Assembly (NCBI RefSeq): GCF_001598915.1
Contig: NZ_BDAP01000007.1
Location: forward strand, 62,001 to 126,000
Direction of reading: 5' to 3'
Length of the DNA: 64,000 bases
From: Williamsia muralis NBRC 105860
GTDB lineage: Bacteria; Actinomycetota; Actinomycetes; Mycobacteriales; Mycobacteriaceae
The notes under the pieces are model-generated. The model worked only from the letters and a program-made list of their open reading frames with translations, was not told the origin of the DNA and did no database searches. Made by a program: the position numbers and the translations under genes. Of the stretch, positions 38,254 to 46,674 are shown one piece after another. How positions within the stretch are numbered: the stretch's first letter is position 1; every line of letters begins with the position of its first letter.

Positions 38254-40257
38254 ATGGCCCGCAATAATTTCCATCGCGCTCGGTATCTCCGCTACTCCGG
38301 AGGGCCGGACCCCCTGGCGCCGCCGGTGGACCTGCGTGAGGCACTCGACGCCATCGGCGACGACGTGATGGCCGGTGGGTCACCGCAGTCGGCGATGCGC
38401 GAGTTCCTGCGGCGCGGCAGCGACAACATGCGCGGCCTCGACGAACTCCGCGAGATGGTGAACAAGCGTCGCGAAGAACTGCTCAAATCGCGCAACCTCA
38501 ACGGCACCTTCGAAGAAATCCGTGAGCTGCTCGACTCCGCAGTTCTCGAGGAGCGCAAGCAGCTCGCCCGCGACCTCGACGACGACGCCCGGTTCGCCGA
38601 GATGCAGATCGAGAACCTGCCTCCGTCCACCGCACAGGCGGTGCAGGACCTGGCCAATTACGACTGGCGCAGTCCGGCGGCCAAAGAGAATTACGAGAAG
38701 ATCAAAGACCTGCTCGGTCGTGAACTCCTCGATCAGCGATTCTCGGGCATGAAGGAGGCGCTCGAGGGCGCCACCGAAGAGGACCGGCAACGTATCGCTG
38801 ACATGCTCAAGGACCTGAACAAGCTCCTCGCTGCGCACAACAACGGCGAGGACACCACCGAGCAGTTCGGTGAGTTCATGGACAAGCACGGCGAGTTCTT
38901 TCCCGAGAACCCCCGCAACACAGACGAGTTGATCGACTCGCTGGCCGCTCGAAGTGCTGCGGCCCAGCAGTTCTACAACTCGCTGTCGGAGGAACAGCGC
39001 GCCGAACTCGATCAGCTGGCGCAGCAGGCATTCGGTTCACCCGACCTGATGGACCAACTCTCGCAGATGGATTCGCAACTGCGAGCCGCCCGGCCCGGCA
39101 TGGGCTGGGACGAAGGTCAGAGCTTCGAGGGTCAGCAGGGCATGGGGATGGGCGAGGGTGCCGGTGCGCTTCAGGACCTCGCCGAGCTCGAGTCATTGTC
39201 GGAGCAACTGGCGCAGCAGTATTCGGGCGCTCACCTCGACGATGTGGACCTCGACGCACTGGCCCGTCAGCTCGGCGACGATGCCGCTGTCGACGCCCGG
39301 ACACTTGCCGAACTCGAGAAGGCACTCAAAGAACAGGGTCTGCTCGAACGCGGCAACGACGGTCAACTCCGGCTGTCTCCCAAGGCCATGCGTCAGCTGG
39401 GTCAGTCGATCTTCCGGGATGTCGCCGAACAGCTGTCGGGTCGAGGTGGCGACCGCCAGACCCGGCGTTCGGGATTGGCAGGCGAACCCACCGGTTCCAG
39501 CCGGGAATGGGAGTTCGGTGACACCGAACCCTGGGATGTCACCCGCACGGTGTCGAACGCGGTGTTGCGCACCATGTCCGAGGATCGCGACAAGCTGCAC
39601 GCAGGCAACGCGATGCTCCGGGACGGCGTCCGCATCGACGTCCGCGACGTGGAGGTCGGTGAGACCGAGGCCCGCAGTCAGGCCGCAGTCGCCCTGTTGG
39701 TCGATACATCGTTCTCGATGTGGCTGGAGAACAGGTGGACCCCGATGAAGCGCACAGCGATGGCGCTCAACCATTTGATCTCGACACGCTTCCGCAGTGA
39801 TGAACTGCAGCTGATCTCCTTCGGTCACTACGCCAAGACGCTGGAGATGTCCGAATTGATCGGGCTCGACGGGATGCGGCAGCAGGGGACCAACCTGCAC
39901 CATGCGTTGCTCCTGGCACAGCGGCACTTTCGTCGCCACCCCAACGCGCAGCCGGTGGTGCTGATCGTCACCGATGGCGAGCCGACAGCACATCTGCTGC
40001 CCGGTGGCGAACCGTTCTTCTACTACCCGCCGCACCCGGCGACGTTGTCGGCGACGGTGCGAGAGTTGGACAACGTCGCGAGGATGGGTGCCCAGGTGAG
40101 CTTCTTCCGGCTCGGTGACGACCCCGGACTGGTGCATTTTGTGGACCAGATGGCACGACGGGCATCGGGTCGGGTGGTGGCCCCGGATCTCGATGGTCTC
40201 GGCGCCGCCGTGGTCGGCGACTACCTGGGCACCAAACGGCGTCGCGGGCGTCGCTGA
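38254..40257 (+). CDS. VWA-domain protein, partner of the AAA+ ATPase (Rv0959-like)
   Basis: 667 residues from ATG at 38254; the upstream open extension overlaps the ATPase gene and is not coding. A long, charged alpha-helical N-terminal part (about 30-430, Leu/Glu/Arg/Gln rich) precedes a C-terminal von Willebrand A domain. The intact MIDAS is LVDTSFSM (DxSxS, near residue 485), with the metal-supporting Thr in the GTNL segment and Asp in VTDGEPT. It is expected to bind divalent metal and a protein client, with conformational cycling driven by the upstream ATPase. Ends with a strong terminator. Confidence 0.88.
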   Translation: MARNNFHRARYLRYSGGPDPLAPPVDLREALDAIGDDVMAGGSPQSAMREFLRRGSDNMRGLDELREMVNKRREELLKSRNLNGTFEEIRELLDSAVLEERKQLARDLDDDARFAEMQIENLPPSTAQAVQDLANYDWRSPAAKENYEKIKDLLGRELLDQRFSGMKEALEGATEEDRQRIADMLKDLNKLLAAHNNGEDTTEQFGEFMDKHGEFFPENPRNTDELIDSLAARSAAAQQFYNSLSEEQRAELDQLAQQAFGSPDLMDQLSQMDSQLRAARPGMGWDEGQSFEGQQGMGMGEGAGALQDLAELESLSEQLAQQYSGAHLDDVDLDALARQLGDDAAVDARTLAELEKALKEQGLLERGNDGQLRLSPKAMRQLGQSIFRDVAEQLSGRGGDRQTRRSGLAGEPTGSSREWEFGDTEPWDVTRTVSNAVLRTMSEDRDKLHAGNAMLRDGVRIDVRDVEVGETEARSQAAVALLVDTSFSMWLENRWTPMKRTAMALNHLISTRFRSDELQLISFGHYAKTLEMSELIGLDGMRQQGTNLHHALLLAQRHFRRHPNAQPVVLIVTDGEPTAHLLPGGEPFFYYPPHPATLSATVRELDNVARMGAQVSFFRLGDDPGLVHFVDQMARRASGRVVAPDLDGLGAAVVGDYLGTKRRRGRR

Positions 40258-40291
40258 TTCTGTCGCACCGATGAGATACCGATGAGATGAG

Positions 40292-40325
40292 GACGCCCCG
40301 GCTGTAGCCGGGGCGTCTCATTTTT
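40292..40325 (+). terminator. Intrinsic terminator after the AAA+/VWA operon
   Basis: GACGCCCCGGCT (40292-40303) and AGCCGGGGCGTC (40306-40317) give a perfect 12-bp stem followed by a T-run at 40320-40325. It stands between convergent genes. Confidence 0.92.
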
Positions 40326-40343
40326 GGATCATGCAGGTCGAAG

Positions 40344-40976
40344 TCAGGTCGCGTCGTGTGGACGGCGTCGCACCACTTCCACCCCACCCATGATGGCCAG
40401 GCCGCTGACGGTGATGATCGGGCCGCCCGGAATGCCTTTGCCCTCGGCGTTGCGACTGCCTCCGAACCCGCCCATGATGCCCATCCCGGTGATCCGGACG
40501 GTCGCGTCGTGCGGAACCACGATCTCGATCCCGCCCATGATGGTGTTGGCGCGGATGGTCAGGTGGTCGGCCGTGAACTCCGCGTCGCGCAGGTCGATCT
40601 CGACACCGCCCATCAGGGCGAACGCGTTGAGATGTTCCCCGACCGCGGCCGGACCCTTGAGTTCTGAACCGCTCATGATGGCGATGCGGCTGGTGATCAC
40701 CTCCACACCTGCCGACGGGGTGGTGACTCGCCGGCTGGTCGCGACCCCAGCGGTGGTCAGCTGGTTGACCGGCAGATCGTCGGTGAGCTCGTCGAGCTCT
40801 CCGAATGTCTTGGCGGCAACCGCCTTGGCGGCCCGCTCTTCGTATTCGACGGGACTGAGATGACCGGAACTCATTGCAGATGACAAAATGTCATGAACGA
40901 AGTTTCGGTCGGCGTCGCTGGCCCGGAGGCGACTGCGGCCTTCGCGCTCATCATCATTCGGTACCAGATCACTCAC
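40344..40976 (-). CDS. DUF1707 protein with LiaF-like C-terminal domain (Rv0966c-like)
   Basis: 210 residues from a GTG at 40976. The N-terminal DUF1707 is clear (LRASDADRNFVHDILSSAM, GHLSPVEYEERAAKAVAAKTFGELDELTDDLP). The C-terminal half repeats the beta-strand pattern IMGGVEI...IMGGIEI...IMGGFGG...IMGGVEV seen in LiaF-type cell-wall-stress proteins. No transmembrane helix is seen. Likely a cytoplasmic envelope-stress sensor/modulator; molecular role unproven. The longer open frame starting near 41147 has no homology and no better start. Confidence 0.85.
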   Translation of the reverse strand: MSDLVPNDDEREGRSRLRASDADRNFVHDILSSAMSSGHLSPVEYEERAAKAVAAKTFGELDELTDDLPVNQLTTAGVATSRRVTTPSAGVEVITSRIAIMSGSELKGPAAVGEHLNAFALMGGVEIDLRDAEFTADHLTIRANTIMGGIEIVVPHDATVRITGMGIMGGFGGSRNAEGKGIPGGPIITVSGLAIMGGVEVVRRRPHDAT

Positions 40977-41070
40977 CGCTACGAGGTTAGTCCCACCGGT
41001 GGCTGTGGCCAACCGCCACAGGATCGTTCGTCGTGCGAAGGGCTGGTCCGTGCCGTGACCATGGACCGGT

Positions 41071-42021
41071 TCAGGCGAGCAGAAGCGCGATGAGCATGAT
41101 CGCCGGGATCGAGAGGAGGGTGGTGACCAGCGCGGAATCGCGTGCAAGCACGACGCCCCGTTGGTAGCGGTTGGCGTACACCAGAACGTTTTGTGCGGTG
41201 GGCAATGCGGCGATCACAACCAGCGCGAAGAGTTCGTGCCCGGTGGCGTGGAAGGCGTAGCGGGCGACCAGGTACACCAGCACCGGTTGCACCACCATCT
41301 TCAGCACCGATGCCAGCGCGACGTCGCGGCGTGGGCTCTCGCCCTTCTGCAACACGGAGACCCCGGTCAGTGAGAGACCGAACACCAGGAGTGCGCCAGG
41401 GACCGAGGCGTCCCCGAGCATGTCGAACGGTTCCATCACCGCCTCGGGCAGTGTCACACCGATCAGTGACACGACGAGACCGGCCGCACCGCCGAGCACG
41501 ATGGGGTTCGTGAACGGGGTGACCACGGTGTCGCGCAGTGAGATTCGGCGACGTGAGCCTGATTCGTCTGAATCGCGCAACGCGGTCAGGTCGAGTGTGG
41601 TCAAGGCCAGCGGCGAGTACACCATGATCTGAAAGAGCAGCAGCGGCGCCACAAACGATGCGTCGTCGAGCACAAAGATGGCGATCGGTATCCCGAGATT
41701 CGCGCTGTTGACGTAGGAAGCAGACAACGCGCCGATCACGGCTTCGGGAATCGCGCGACGCAGCAGCAGTCGCGCCAGGGCGAAGTAGATGGCGCCCACC
41801 ACAAATGCGCTGCCACCGGCGACCACAAGGGTGGTGGAGAACACGTCGGCGAGGTCGGCCTTCGCGAGCGACGAGAACAGCAGTGCCGGCGTGCAGACGA
41901 AGAACACCAAGCGCGACAACACCATTACCGCGCCCGGGCCGAGCGCCTCGGTACGGCCGAGGACATATCCGACGGCGACCACGATGAAGATCACCGTGAA
42001 CCCTTGGATGACGCCGGACAT
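41071..42021 (-). CDS. AEC-family (auxin efflux carrier-like) transporter
   Basis: 316 residues with about ten hydrophobic helices in two five-helix halves, characteristic of AEC permeases. Family features include the VNSANLGIPIAIFVL segment in the first half and ALPTAQNVLVYANRYQ in the second, with a charged central loop (about 150-170). Bacterial members move organic acids such as malate or malonate, or amino-acid-derived anions; no specific substrate can be inferred. It stands between the winged-helix gene and the DUF1707 gene on the same strand, with 76 and 94 bp gaps. Confidence 0.87.
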   Translation of the reverse strand: MSGVIQGFTVIFIVVAVGYVLGRTEALGPGAVMVLSRLVFFVCTPALLFSSLAKADLADVFSTTLVVAGGSAFVVGAIYFALARLLLRRAIPEAVIGALSASYVNSANLGIPIAIFVLDDASFVAPLLLFQIMVYSPLALTTLDLTALRDSDESGSRRRISLRDTVVTPFTNPIVLGGAAGLVVSLIGVTLPEAVMEPFDMLGDASVPGALLVFGLSLTGVSVLQKGESPRRDVALASVLKMVVQPVLVYLVARYAFHATGHELFALVVIAALPTAQNVLVYANRYQRGVVLARDSALVTTLLSIPAIMLIALLLA

Positions 42022-42097
42022 CCGGGCAGTCTATGGACCCCGAAGATGTGCCCTTTTGGTGGGGGTCACCAGGGTTTGGCGTCGCCAGAAAGGCACA

Positions 42098-42385
42098 CTA
42101 TCGGGGATCGAGCAGGGTGCGGAGGGCTTTCGAGTGTGCCTCGTACGCCCGCCGTCCCGTGGTGCTGACCCGGTAGGTGGTGCTGCTGCCTCGTCCGAGG
42201 CTTTCTTTCGACGCGCGGACGTACCCGGCCGACTCCAGTGCCGACATCTGTTTCGAGAGATCAGAATCAGTGAGGCCCAGATGTTCTTTGAGGAATCGGA
42301 ACGACGTCGACGAGCTGTTGACGAGAATCGCCATGGCCGCCAGTCGTTTCGGGGCGTGGATGACCGGATCGAGACCTTCGATCAT
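42098..42385 (-). CDS. Small winged-helix transcriptional regulator
   Basis: 95 residues, a single winged-helix domain of the MarR/ArsR-like HTH_34 type: KRLAAMAILVNSSSTSFRFLKEHLGLTDSDLSKQMSALESAGYV (helices 2-3, recognition helix around SDLSKQMSAL), then a wing with GRGSSTTYRVS. No ligand-binding domain is present. It starts 13 nt after the stop of the four-helix membrane protein gene, so the two form an operon. Large palindromes at the operon's start (42856-42872 and 42880-42911) suggest autoregulation by this protein. Confidence 0.87.
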   Translation of the reverse strand: MIEGLDPVIHAPKRLAAMAILVNSSSTSFRFLKEHLGLTDSDLSKQMSALESAGYVRASKESLGRGSSTTYRVSTTGRRAYEAHSKALRTLLDPR

Positions 42386-42398
42386 GAGTGCTGGGCCA

Positions 42399-42863
42399 TC
42401 ATGAGAGCCGAGCTCGGGTCGCCTCCGCGGCGAGCTCGTATCGTTTTTCGTAGATCACCAATCCACCGGTCACCAGCACAAAAGCCACTGCAGCAGCCGT
42501 CGCGACACCACCCAGCCACCACGACGCCGCGACCAGCGCCGCAACCGCAGGCAGCGCCATGAAGTATCCGCGCCAGACGACGCCGATCTCCGCAGGCGGT
42601 CGTCCGCGGCCGGGCTGCGGCAGAGACCCGTGACGGCGTTGCATCCAGTTGATGAATACGATTTCGAGGACGATCAGGATTGCCAGTGTCCCGACGAAGA
42701 GCGGAATGCTCTCGCGCCACCAGGCGAAGGCACCGATCATTCCCGCCGCCCAGGCGCCGATCGCCGGGCAGTACCAGCAGGGCGTCGGGGGATAGTCGAG
42801 ATAAGGGGCGGCCTCTGCTCGCTCGGCCACCCGCAGCAGCTCGCGTGCCTCTTCACTTTCCAT
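42399..42863 (-). CDS. Small four-helix membrane protein co-operonic with the regulator
   Basis: 154 residues from ATG at 42863. A short acidic N-terminus with CWYC (a CxxC-type pair near residue 32) is followed by two pairs of hydrophobic helices separated by a basic loop, then a charged tail. The start codon lies inside a CTTTCCAT-g-ATGGAAAG palindrome, so a repressor bound there would cover it directly. No Shine-Dalgarno is obvious, which would fit leaderless or nearly leaderless translation. Longer open frames upstream run through ribosomal protein genes and are not real. I do not recognise the family. Confidence 0.7.
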   Translation of the reverse strand: MESEEARELLRVAERAEAAPYLDYPPTPCWYCPAIGAWAAGMIGAFAWWRESIPLFVGTLAILIVLEIVFINWMQRRHGSLPQPGRGRPPAEIGVVWRGYFMALPAVAALVAASWWLGGVATAAAVAFVLVTGGLVIYEKRYELAAEATRARLS

Positions 42864-42872
42864 GATGGAAAG
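42856..42872. promoter_or_regulatory. Palindrome over the start codon of the membrane-protein gene
   Basis: CTTTCCAT-G-ATGGAAAG has perfect 8-bp arms and includes the ATG at 42863. It shares the CTTTCCA half-site with the larger palindrome 8 bp away. Confidence 0.65.
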
Positions 42873-42879
42873 TTTATGA

Positions 42880-42911
42880 ATCGCTTTCCACTTGTGCAAG
42901 TGGAAAGCGAT
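42880..42911. promoter_or_regulatory. 32-bp near-perfect palindromic operator
   Basis: Arms ATCGCTTTCCACTTG and CAAGTGGAAAGCGAT (15 bp each, perfect) flank a 2-nt centre. It is centred about 32 bp upstream of the membrane-protein ATG and 9 bp downstream of the rpsR2 stop. A 2-nt centre leaves no room for a stable RNA loop at full pairing and no U-run follows, so I read it as a protein-binding site, most likely for the co-operonic winged-helix regulator. Confidence 0.75.
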
Positions 42912-42919
42912 CCGTCGGA

Positions 42920-43165
42920 CTATCGGGACGAACCGGGGTAGGGGAGCAGCGCCATCTCGCGCGCGTTGCGGATGGCGGTGGCCACCTGACGTTGCTGCTG
43001 GGGGTCGAGTCCGGTGATGGACCTGCTGCGGATCTTGCCGCGGTCGGACAGGAACTGGCGCAGCAGTGCGGTGTCCTTGTAATCGACCGTGGTCACACCA
43101 GCGGCCAGCAACATGTTGCGTTTGCGTTTGGCCGAGAGGTCGGTTTTTGCGGGGCGTCGTGCCAT
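42920..43165 (-). CDS. rpsR2: 30S ribosomal protein S18, zinc-independent paralogue
   Basis: 81 residues with the S18 core ([49 protein letters not shown]). No cysteine is present, so this is the C- form that replaces zinc-binding S18 under zinc starvation. Last gene of the alternative ribosomal operon on the minus strand. The ATG at 43165 follows rpsN2 by 29 nt. Confidence 0.93.
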   Translation of the reverse strand: MARRPAKTDLSAKRKRNMLLAAGVTTVDYKDTALLRQFLSDRGKIRSRSITGLDPQQQRQVATAIRNAREMALLPYPGSSR

Positions 43166-43194
43166 CGATCAGGTCCTTGTCGTGAGAGTGATTG

Positions 43195-43500
43195 TCACCA
43201 GCTGGATTTGGTGATACCGGGCAGTTCCCCGTTGTGCGCCATCTGGCGCAGCCGGATACGCGAGAGGCCGACTTTGCCGATGTAGCCGCGGGGACGACCG
43301 TCGACGGCGTCGCGATTGCGGACCCGGGTGGCGCTGGAGTCGCGGGGCAGGCGCTGCAGGGCCAACTGAGCGTCCGCTCGTTCCTGGTCGGTGGACGACG
43401 GCCGCCGGATGATGTCCTTGAGTGCCGCACGGCGTTCGGCGTAGCGGGCGACGATCACCTTGCGCTGTTCGTTGCGCTCGATCTTCGATTTCTTTGCCAT
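43195..43500 (-). CDS. rpsN2: 30S ribosomal protein S14, zinc-independent long form
   Basis: 101 residues, the long cysteine-free S14 ([28 protein letters not shown] at the start; [33 protein letters not shown] at the end). The short zinc-ribbon form would carry two CxxC motifs, absent here. Its ATG overlaps the rpmG stop by one base (TGATG), so translation is coupled. Confidence 0.94.
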   Translation of the reverse strand: MAKKSKIERNEQRKVIVARYAERRAALKDIIRRPSSTDQERADAQLALQRLPRDSSATRVRNRDAVDGRPRGYIGKVGLSRIRLRQMAHNGELPGITKSSW

Positions 43501-43664
43501 CAGCGTTCCTCTCGGAAGTCGACGTGACGCCGGACCCGTGGGTCGTATTTGCGCATCACCATGCGGTCGGGGTCGTTACGGCGATTCTTGCGCGTGACGT
43601 AGGTGTATCCGGTCCCGGCTGTCGACTTCAGCTTGATGATGGGCCGTATCTCATTGCGTGCCAT
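43500..43664 (-). CDS. rpmG: 50S ribosomal protein L33, zinc-independent paralogue
   Basis: 54-residue L33 read on the minus strand: [20 protein letters not shown]... through [22 protein letters not shown] to REER. The CxxC pairs of zinc-binding L33 are missing. It lies between rpmB and rpsN2 with zero gap on one side and a 1-base overlap on the other. An independent small gene, shorter than the usual ORF cut-off. Confidence 0.93.
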   Translation of the reverse strand: MARNEIRPIIKLKSTAGTGYTYVTRKNRRNDPDRMVMRKYDPRVRRHVDFREER

Positions 43665-43901
43665 TCAGATTCGTTCTCCTCGTGCGCGGATCTGGGCGAC
43701 TGCCGCCTCGATTCCGATTCGATCGATGGTCTTGATGCCTTTGGCGGACACGGTCAGCGTGACGGTGCGGTGTTCGCTCGGCAGGAAGTAGCGCCGACGC
43801 TGGATGTTCGGATTCCAGCGGCGATTGGTGCGCACATGCGAATGCGACACCTGTTTGCCGAAACCTGGTTTGCGGCCGGTGACCTGGCAGTGCATGGACA
43901 T
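43665..43901 (-). CDS. rpmB2: 50S ribosomal protein L28, zinc-independent paralogue
   Basis: 78 residues starting [23 protein letters not shown] at 43901 has a perfect AGGAGG seven nt upstream. L28 signatures [20 protein letters not shown] and [15 protein letters not shown] are present. Only a single N-terminal Cys remains, so the zinc ribbon (CxxC pairs) of the primary L28 is lost. First gene of the minus-strand alternative ribosomal operon, reading away from a Zur-like box at 43922. Confidence 0.93.
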   Translation of the reverse strand: MSMHCQVTGRKPGFGKQVSHSHVRTNRRWNPNIQRRRYFLPSEHRTVTLTVSAKGIKTIDRIGIEAAVAQIRARGERI

Positions 43902-43921
43902 GGGCGCGCCTCCTGTCTCTA

Positions 43922-43937
43922 ATGGGAATGATTGTCG
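43922..43937. promoter_or_regulatory. Zur-like box serving rpmB2
   Basis: ATGGGAATGATTGTCG; its reverse complement CGACAATCATTCCCAT shares GAxAAxCATTCCC with the second box at 43978. It lies about 20 bp upstream of the rpmB2 start. The pattern resembles the actinobacterial Zur operator that represses cysteine-free ribosomal paralogues when zinc is available. Confidence 0.65.
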
Positions 43938-43977
43938 ACAACGTGCGAATTGGACTGTACATTCAACCTCGACCAAA

Positions 43978-43994
43978 TGAAAACCATTCCCGAT
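43978..43994. promoter_or_regulatory. Zur-like box serving the COG0523 gene
   Basis: TGAAAACCATTCCCGAT, directly upstream of the AGGAG of the COG0523 gene and inverted relative to the box at 43922, about 56 bp apart. Two divergent boxes for two divergent operons. Confidence 0.65.
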
Positions 43995-44005
43995 AGGAGC
44001 TGCCT

Positions 44006-45358
44006 GTGACCCGCCTGGTCAACAAGACCCCGCTGGTGATCGTGACCGGCTTCGACCGCGAGGCGACGGTGCGCAGTGCGGAGGCGCTCGGCCTGCCGGG
44101 GACGACTGTGGTGCACCACGATCTAGGCCTCGTGGACGCCGGAACCATCGTCCGAACGGTCACCTCGATCGACTTCAACGGTGAGAAGACCTCGCGCACA
44201 ACACAAACCGCACTCGATCACGGATGTCTGTCGTGTGCACTCCGCGAAGACGTGCTGCCCTTGCTGCGGGCCCTGCACCGCCGCTCCAACGTTGACCGGA
44301 TCGTTCTGGCCCTCGACCCGGCCATCGAACCCGAACCCATGGCTTTTGCAATTGCCAGCACGGTGGTGGCCGGCGTCCCCGGTCAGGTCGACGGCCCGGC
44401 CGGTCTCGACGTGGAGATCGAGGCGGTCATCGGGTGCGTCAACGAAGGTGAGTGGCTGCGCGACGCAACCGGCGACGAGGCCCTCGACGAGGACGATCGG
44501 TTTCAGACCGCCGACGACGAGCGGACCATCGCCCAGCTCGCGGTCGGGCACGTCGACTTCGCCGACGCCCTGGTGGTCCACGGACAGGCTGACAACGGAT
44601 GGGCCGGGGCGCAGCTGTTCGCCGTTCTCAAGCGGCTCAACCCGACAGCGCCCATCATCATGGAACTGCCGAGGCGTCCACTGACCGCCTCGATCATGCG
44701 CAACCTGATCTCGGCCATCCCGCCCGGCGCGCGCCGAGGCCGGATCACCGGGCCGCACGACCCGCTGCTGCGCGGGCAGCCGCCCCTCGATGCCGACTGC
44801 GGAGTCGCGGTGGTCGAGTTCCATGCCGATCGGCCGTTCCATCCGGAACGCCTGCACGACGCGATCGACATACTGCTCGACGGTGTTGTCGCCTCCCGCG
44901 GTCGGCTGTGGCTGGCCACCCAGCCCGATGAGGCGCTGTGGCTCGAGAGTGCGGGCGGCGGCCTACGCATCGCGACCGGTGGCACCTGGCTCGCGGCGAT
45001 GTCCGACGACGAGGCGGCTGCCGCCGACCCAGAGCGCGTCGCGATGGCATCACTGCGCTGGCATCCCCTCTACGGCGATCGCAGCAGCTCGATCGTCGCG
45101 ATCTCGTACCGCGCCGAACCCGCGCGAATCCGCTGGGCGCTGAGCAGCGCACTGCTGACCGACGACGAGCTGTCGGAGGGTCAGCAGGGCTGGGATCGGT
45201 TCACCGATCCGTTTGGTGTGGCCCACGCCGACCCATGCCAGGACGTGCTCGACGAGCGCGCTCTGCTGGCGGGAACAGACCCACCCATCGAATGGTTCAA
45301 GCAGGCAGAGGGCTCGGCTGGACAGCAGACGAACCCGGAACGGAAGGACAAATCATGA
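44006..45358 (+). CDS. COG0523-family protein with degenerate P-loop (Mrf-like)
   Basis: 450 residues from GTG at 44006, with AGGAG six nt upstream. The fold is COG0523/CobW-like: VIVTGF at the first strand, HHDLGLV, then HGCLSC where the family normally has a CxCC metal site, and a C-terminal CobW_C domain ([26 protein letters not shown]). The Walker A lysine is gone: after VTGF the sequence reads [12 protein letters not shown] instead of GxGKT, so GTP binding is doubtful. In mycobacteria a homologous gene in the same C- ribosomal cluster (Rv0106/Mrf) is reported to recruit the hibernation factor Mpy under zinc starvation. The stop overlaps the rpmE2 ATG. Confidence 0.85.
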   Translation: MTRLVNKTPLVIVTGFDREATVRSAEALGLPGTTVVHHDLGLVDAGTIVRTVTSIDFNGEKTSRTTQTALDHGCLSCALREDVLPLLRALHRRSNVDRIVLALDPAIEPEPMAFAIASTVVAGVPGQVDGPAGLDVEIEAVIGCVNEGEWLRDATGDEALDEDDRFQTADDERTIAQLAVGHVDFADALVVHGQADNGWAGAQLFAVLKRLNPTAPIIMELPRRPLTASIMRNLISAIPPGARRGRITGPHDPLLRGQPPLDADCGVAVVEFHADRPFHPERLHDAIDILLDGVVASRGRLWLATQPDEALWLESAGGGLRIATGGTWLAAMSDDEAAAADPERVAMASLRWHPLYGDRSSSIVAISYRAEPARIRWALSSALLTDDELSEGQQGWDRFTDPFGVAHADPCQDVLDERALLAGTDPPIEWFKQAEGSAGQQTNPERKDKS

Positions 45359-45621
45359 AGGCGAACATCCACCCCGACTACCATCCGGTGATCTTCAAGG
45401 ACTCGGCGACAGGCAAGGCGTTCCTGACCCGTTCCACACTGACGTCCGACGTCACTTTGGAATGGGAGGACGGTAACCGGTATCCTCTAGTGGTTGTCGA
45501 TGTCACGTCCGACTCGCACCCGTTCTGGACAGGTGCGCAGCGCGTGATGGACACCGCAGGACGTGTGCAGAAGTTCGAACGCCGATACGGTCGCCGGACT
45601 CGCGCGAACCAGGGAACTTAA
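45355..45621 (+). CDS. rpmE2: 50S ribosomal protein L31 type B
   Basis: 88 residues ([20 protein letters not shown]..., [28 protein letters not shown]), the zinc-free type-B L31 without the CxxC pair. ATG overlaps the stop of the preceding COG0523 gene (ATGA), so it belongs to the Zur-controlled plus-strand operon. Confidence 0.95.
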   Translation: MKANIHPDYHPVIFKDSATGKAFLTRSTLTSDVTLEWEDGNRYPLVVVDVTSDSHPFWTGAQRVMDTAGRVQKFERRYGRRTRANQGT

Positions 45622-45645
45622 AACGAAGAAATGAAGGGCTGAATC

Positions 45646-45819
45646 ATGGCTGTACCGAAGCGCCGGATGTCGCGGTCGAATACTCGTAGCCGCCGTTCGC
45701 AGTGGAAAGCGGACAACCCCGCCTTGCAGGAGGTGAAGGTCGGTGGCGTCGCTCATCGCGTGCCCCGTCGCCTTGTCAAGGCGGTCAAGCTGGGCATCGT
45801 CGACCTCGACAAGCGCTAA
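45646..45819 (+). CDS. rpmF: 50S ribosomal protein L32
   Basis: 57-residue L32 ([20 protein letters not shown]..., [21 protein letters not shown]). It lacks the CxxC...C zinc site found in many L32 proteins, as in the mycobacterial form. It starts 24 nt after rpmE2 and is followed by a strong terminator. In M. tuberculosis rpmF stands just before mprAB, as here. Too short for ordinary ORF cut-offs. Confidence 0.94.
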   Translation: MAVPKRRMSRSNTRSRRSQWKADNPALQEVKVGGVAHRVPRRLVKAVKLGIVDLDKR

Positions 45820-45833
45820 CAGCCACACAGCCG

Positions 45834-45876
45834 ACAACAGGGACTGGCCGTCGATCGACGGTCAGTCCTTTGTTGT
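45834..45876 (+). terminator. Intrinsic terminator after rpmF
   Basis: GGACTGGCCGTCGA pairs with TCGACGGTCAGTCC (one mismatch) with almost no loop at full pairing. The stem is extended by ACAACA/TGTTGT, with CTTTGTTGTG as a T-rich tail. Confidence 0.85.
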
Positions 45877-45945
45877 GTCCGGAAGGTGCCCCGGAGAGCA
45901 TGGTGACTCGTCGGGGCCGCACAGATCGAGAACTGGGAGTCCGCG

Positions 45946-46566
45946 ATGCTGCAGGACGTCCTGAACTACGCCGGCGTTGCGGTGTTCGCCTGCTCAGGCG
46001 CACTGGTCGGCGTCCGCAAGGACTTTGATCTGTGGGGCATTCTCTCGATGGGTGCGGCCACGGGTATCGGTGGCGGGATCGTGCGCGACCTCCTCCTCGG
46101 CATCACCCCGCCGACCTCGGTCCAACACTGGCCCAACCTCACCATCGCCGTGGTCGCCGGTCTGATCACCTTCTTCTTCCATCCTGCGTTCCGGGCGTTG
46201 TTCCCGGCCGTCCTGATGCTCGATGCGGTCGGGATGGGTGTGTTCGCGGTGTCGGGTGCGTTGTTGGCACTCGAACGAGACTCGAGTTCGATGGCTGCGG
46301 TGCTCATCGGGATCACCACCGCGGTGGGTGGTGGCGTGATCCGCGACGTGCTCGCCGGTGAGGTCCCCCTGTTGCTCCGACCCGCCGACCTCTACGCCGT
46401 CCCCGCGATGTGCGGAGCGCTGGCCGTGGTGATCGCCGACGGCACAGGTCTGCCGATCTGGACCGGTCTGGTGGCGGGGGCGACCCTGGCCTTCCTGTTG
46501 CGTGTGGGAAGCCTGCGATTCCGATGGCGACTGCCGATGGCCCCGACGCGCCGGGTCGGGGGATGA
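45946..46566 (+). CDS. TRIC-type (UPF0126) membrane channel protein
   Basis: 206 residues, seven hydrophobic helices, with the duplicated signature GxxGGGxxRDxLxG: GAATGIGGGIVRDLLLG in the first half and ITTAVGGGVIRDVLAGEVP in the second. Bacterial TRIC homologues form trimeric cation channels. The C-terminus is basic. ATG at 45946 is the first in-frame start after the terminator; gene stands alone between rpmF and mprA. Confidence 0.88.
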   Translation: MLQDVLNYAGVAVFACSGALVGVRKDFDLWGILSMGAATGIGGGIVRDLLLGITPPTSVQHWPNLTIAVVAGLITFFFHPAFRALFPAVLMLDAVGMGVFAVSGALLALERDSSSMAAVLIGITTAVGGGVIRDVLAGEVPLLLRPADLYAVPAMCGALAVVIADGTGLPIWTGLVAGATLAFLLRVGSLRFRWRLPMAPTRRVGG

Positions 46567-46674
46567 GTGCGCGACGGGTACGAAGTCCGCGTGCGACGGC
46601 TTCAGAACAAGAAAACTGGCGCGTCGCAGGGGATTACTTAGCGCACTCTCAGTCGTGGAAGTAAGACTGTTGTC

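Noticed and set aside
42880-42911. Terminator for the rpsR2 operon
   Set aside because: The stem is long but has a 2-nt centre and no U-tract; half-site sharing with the palindrome over the next start codon favours an operator.
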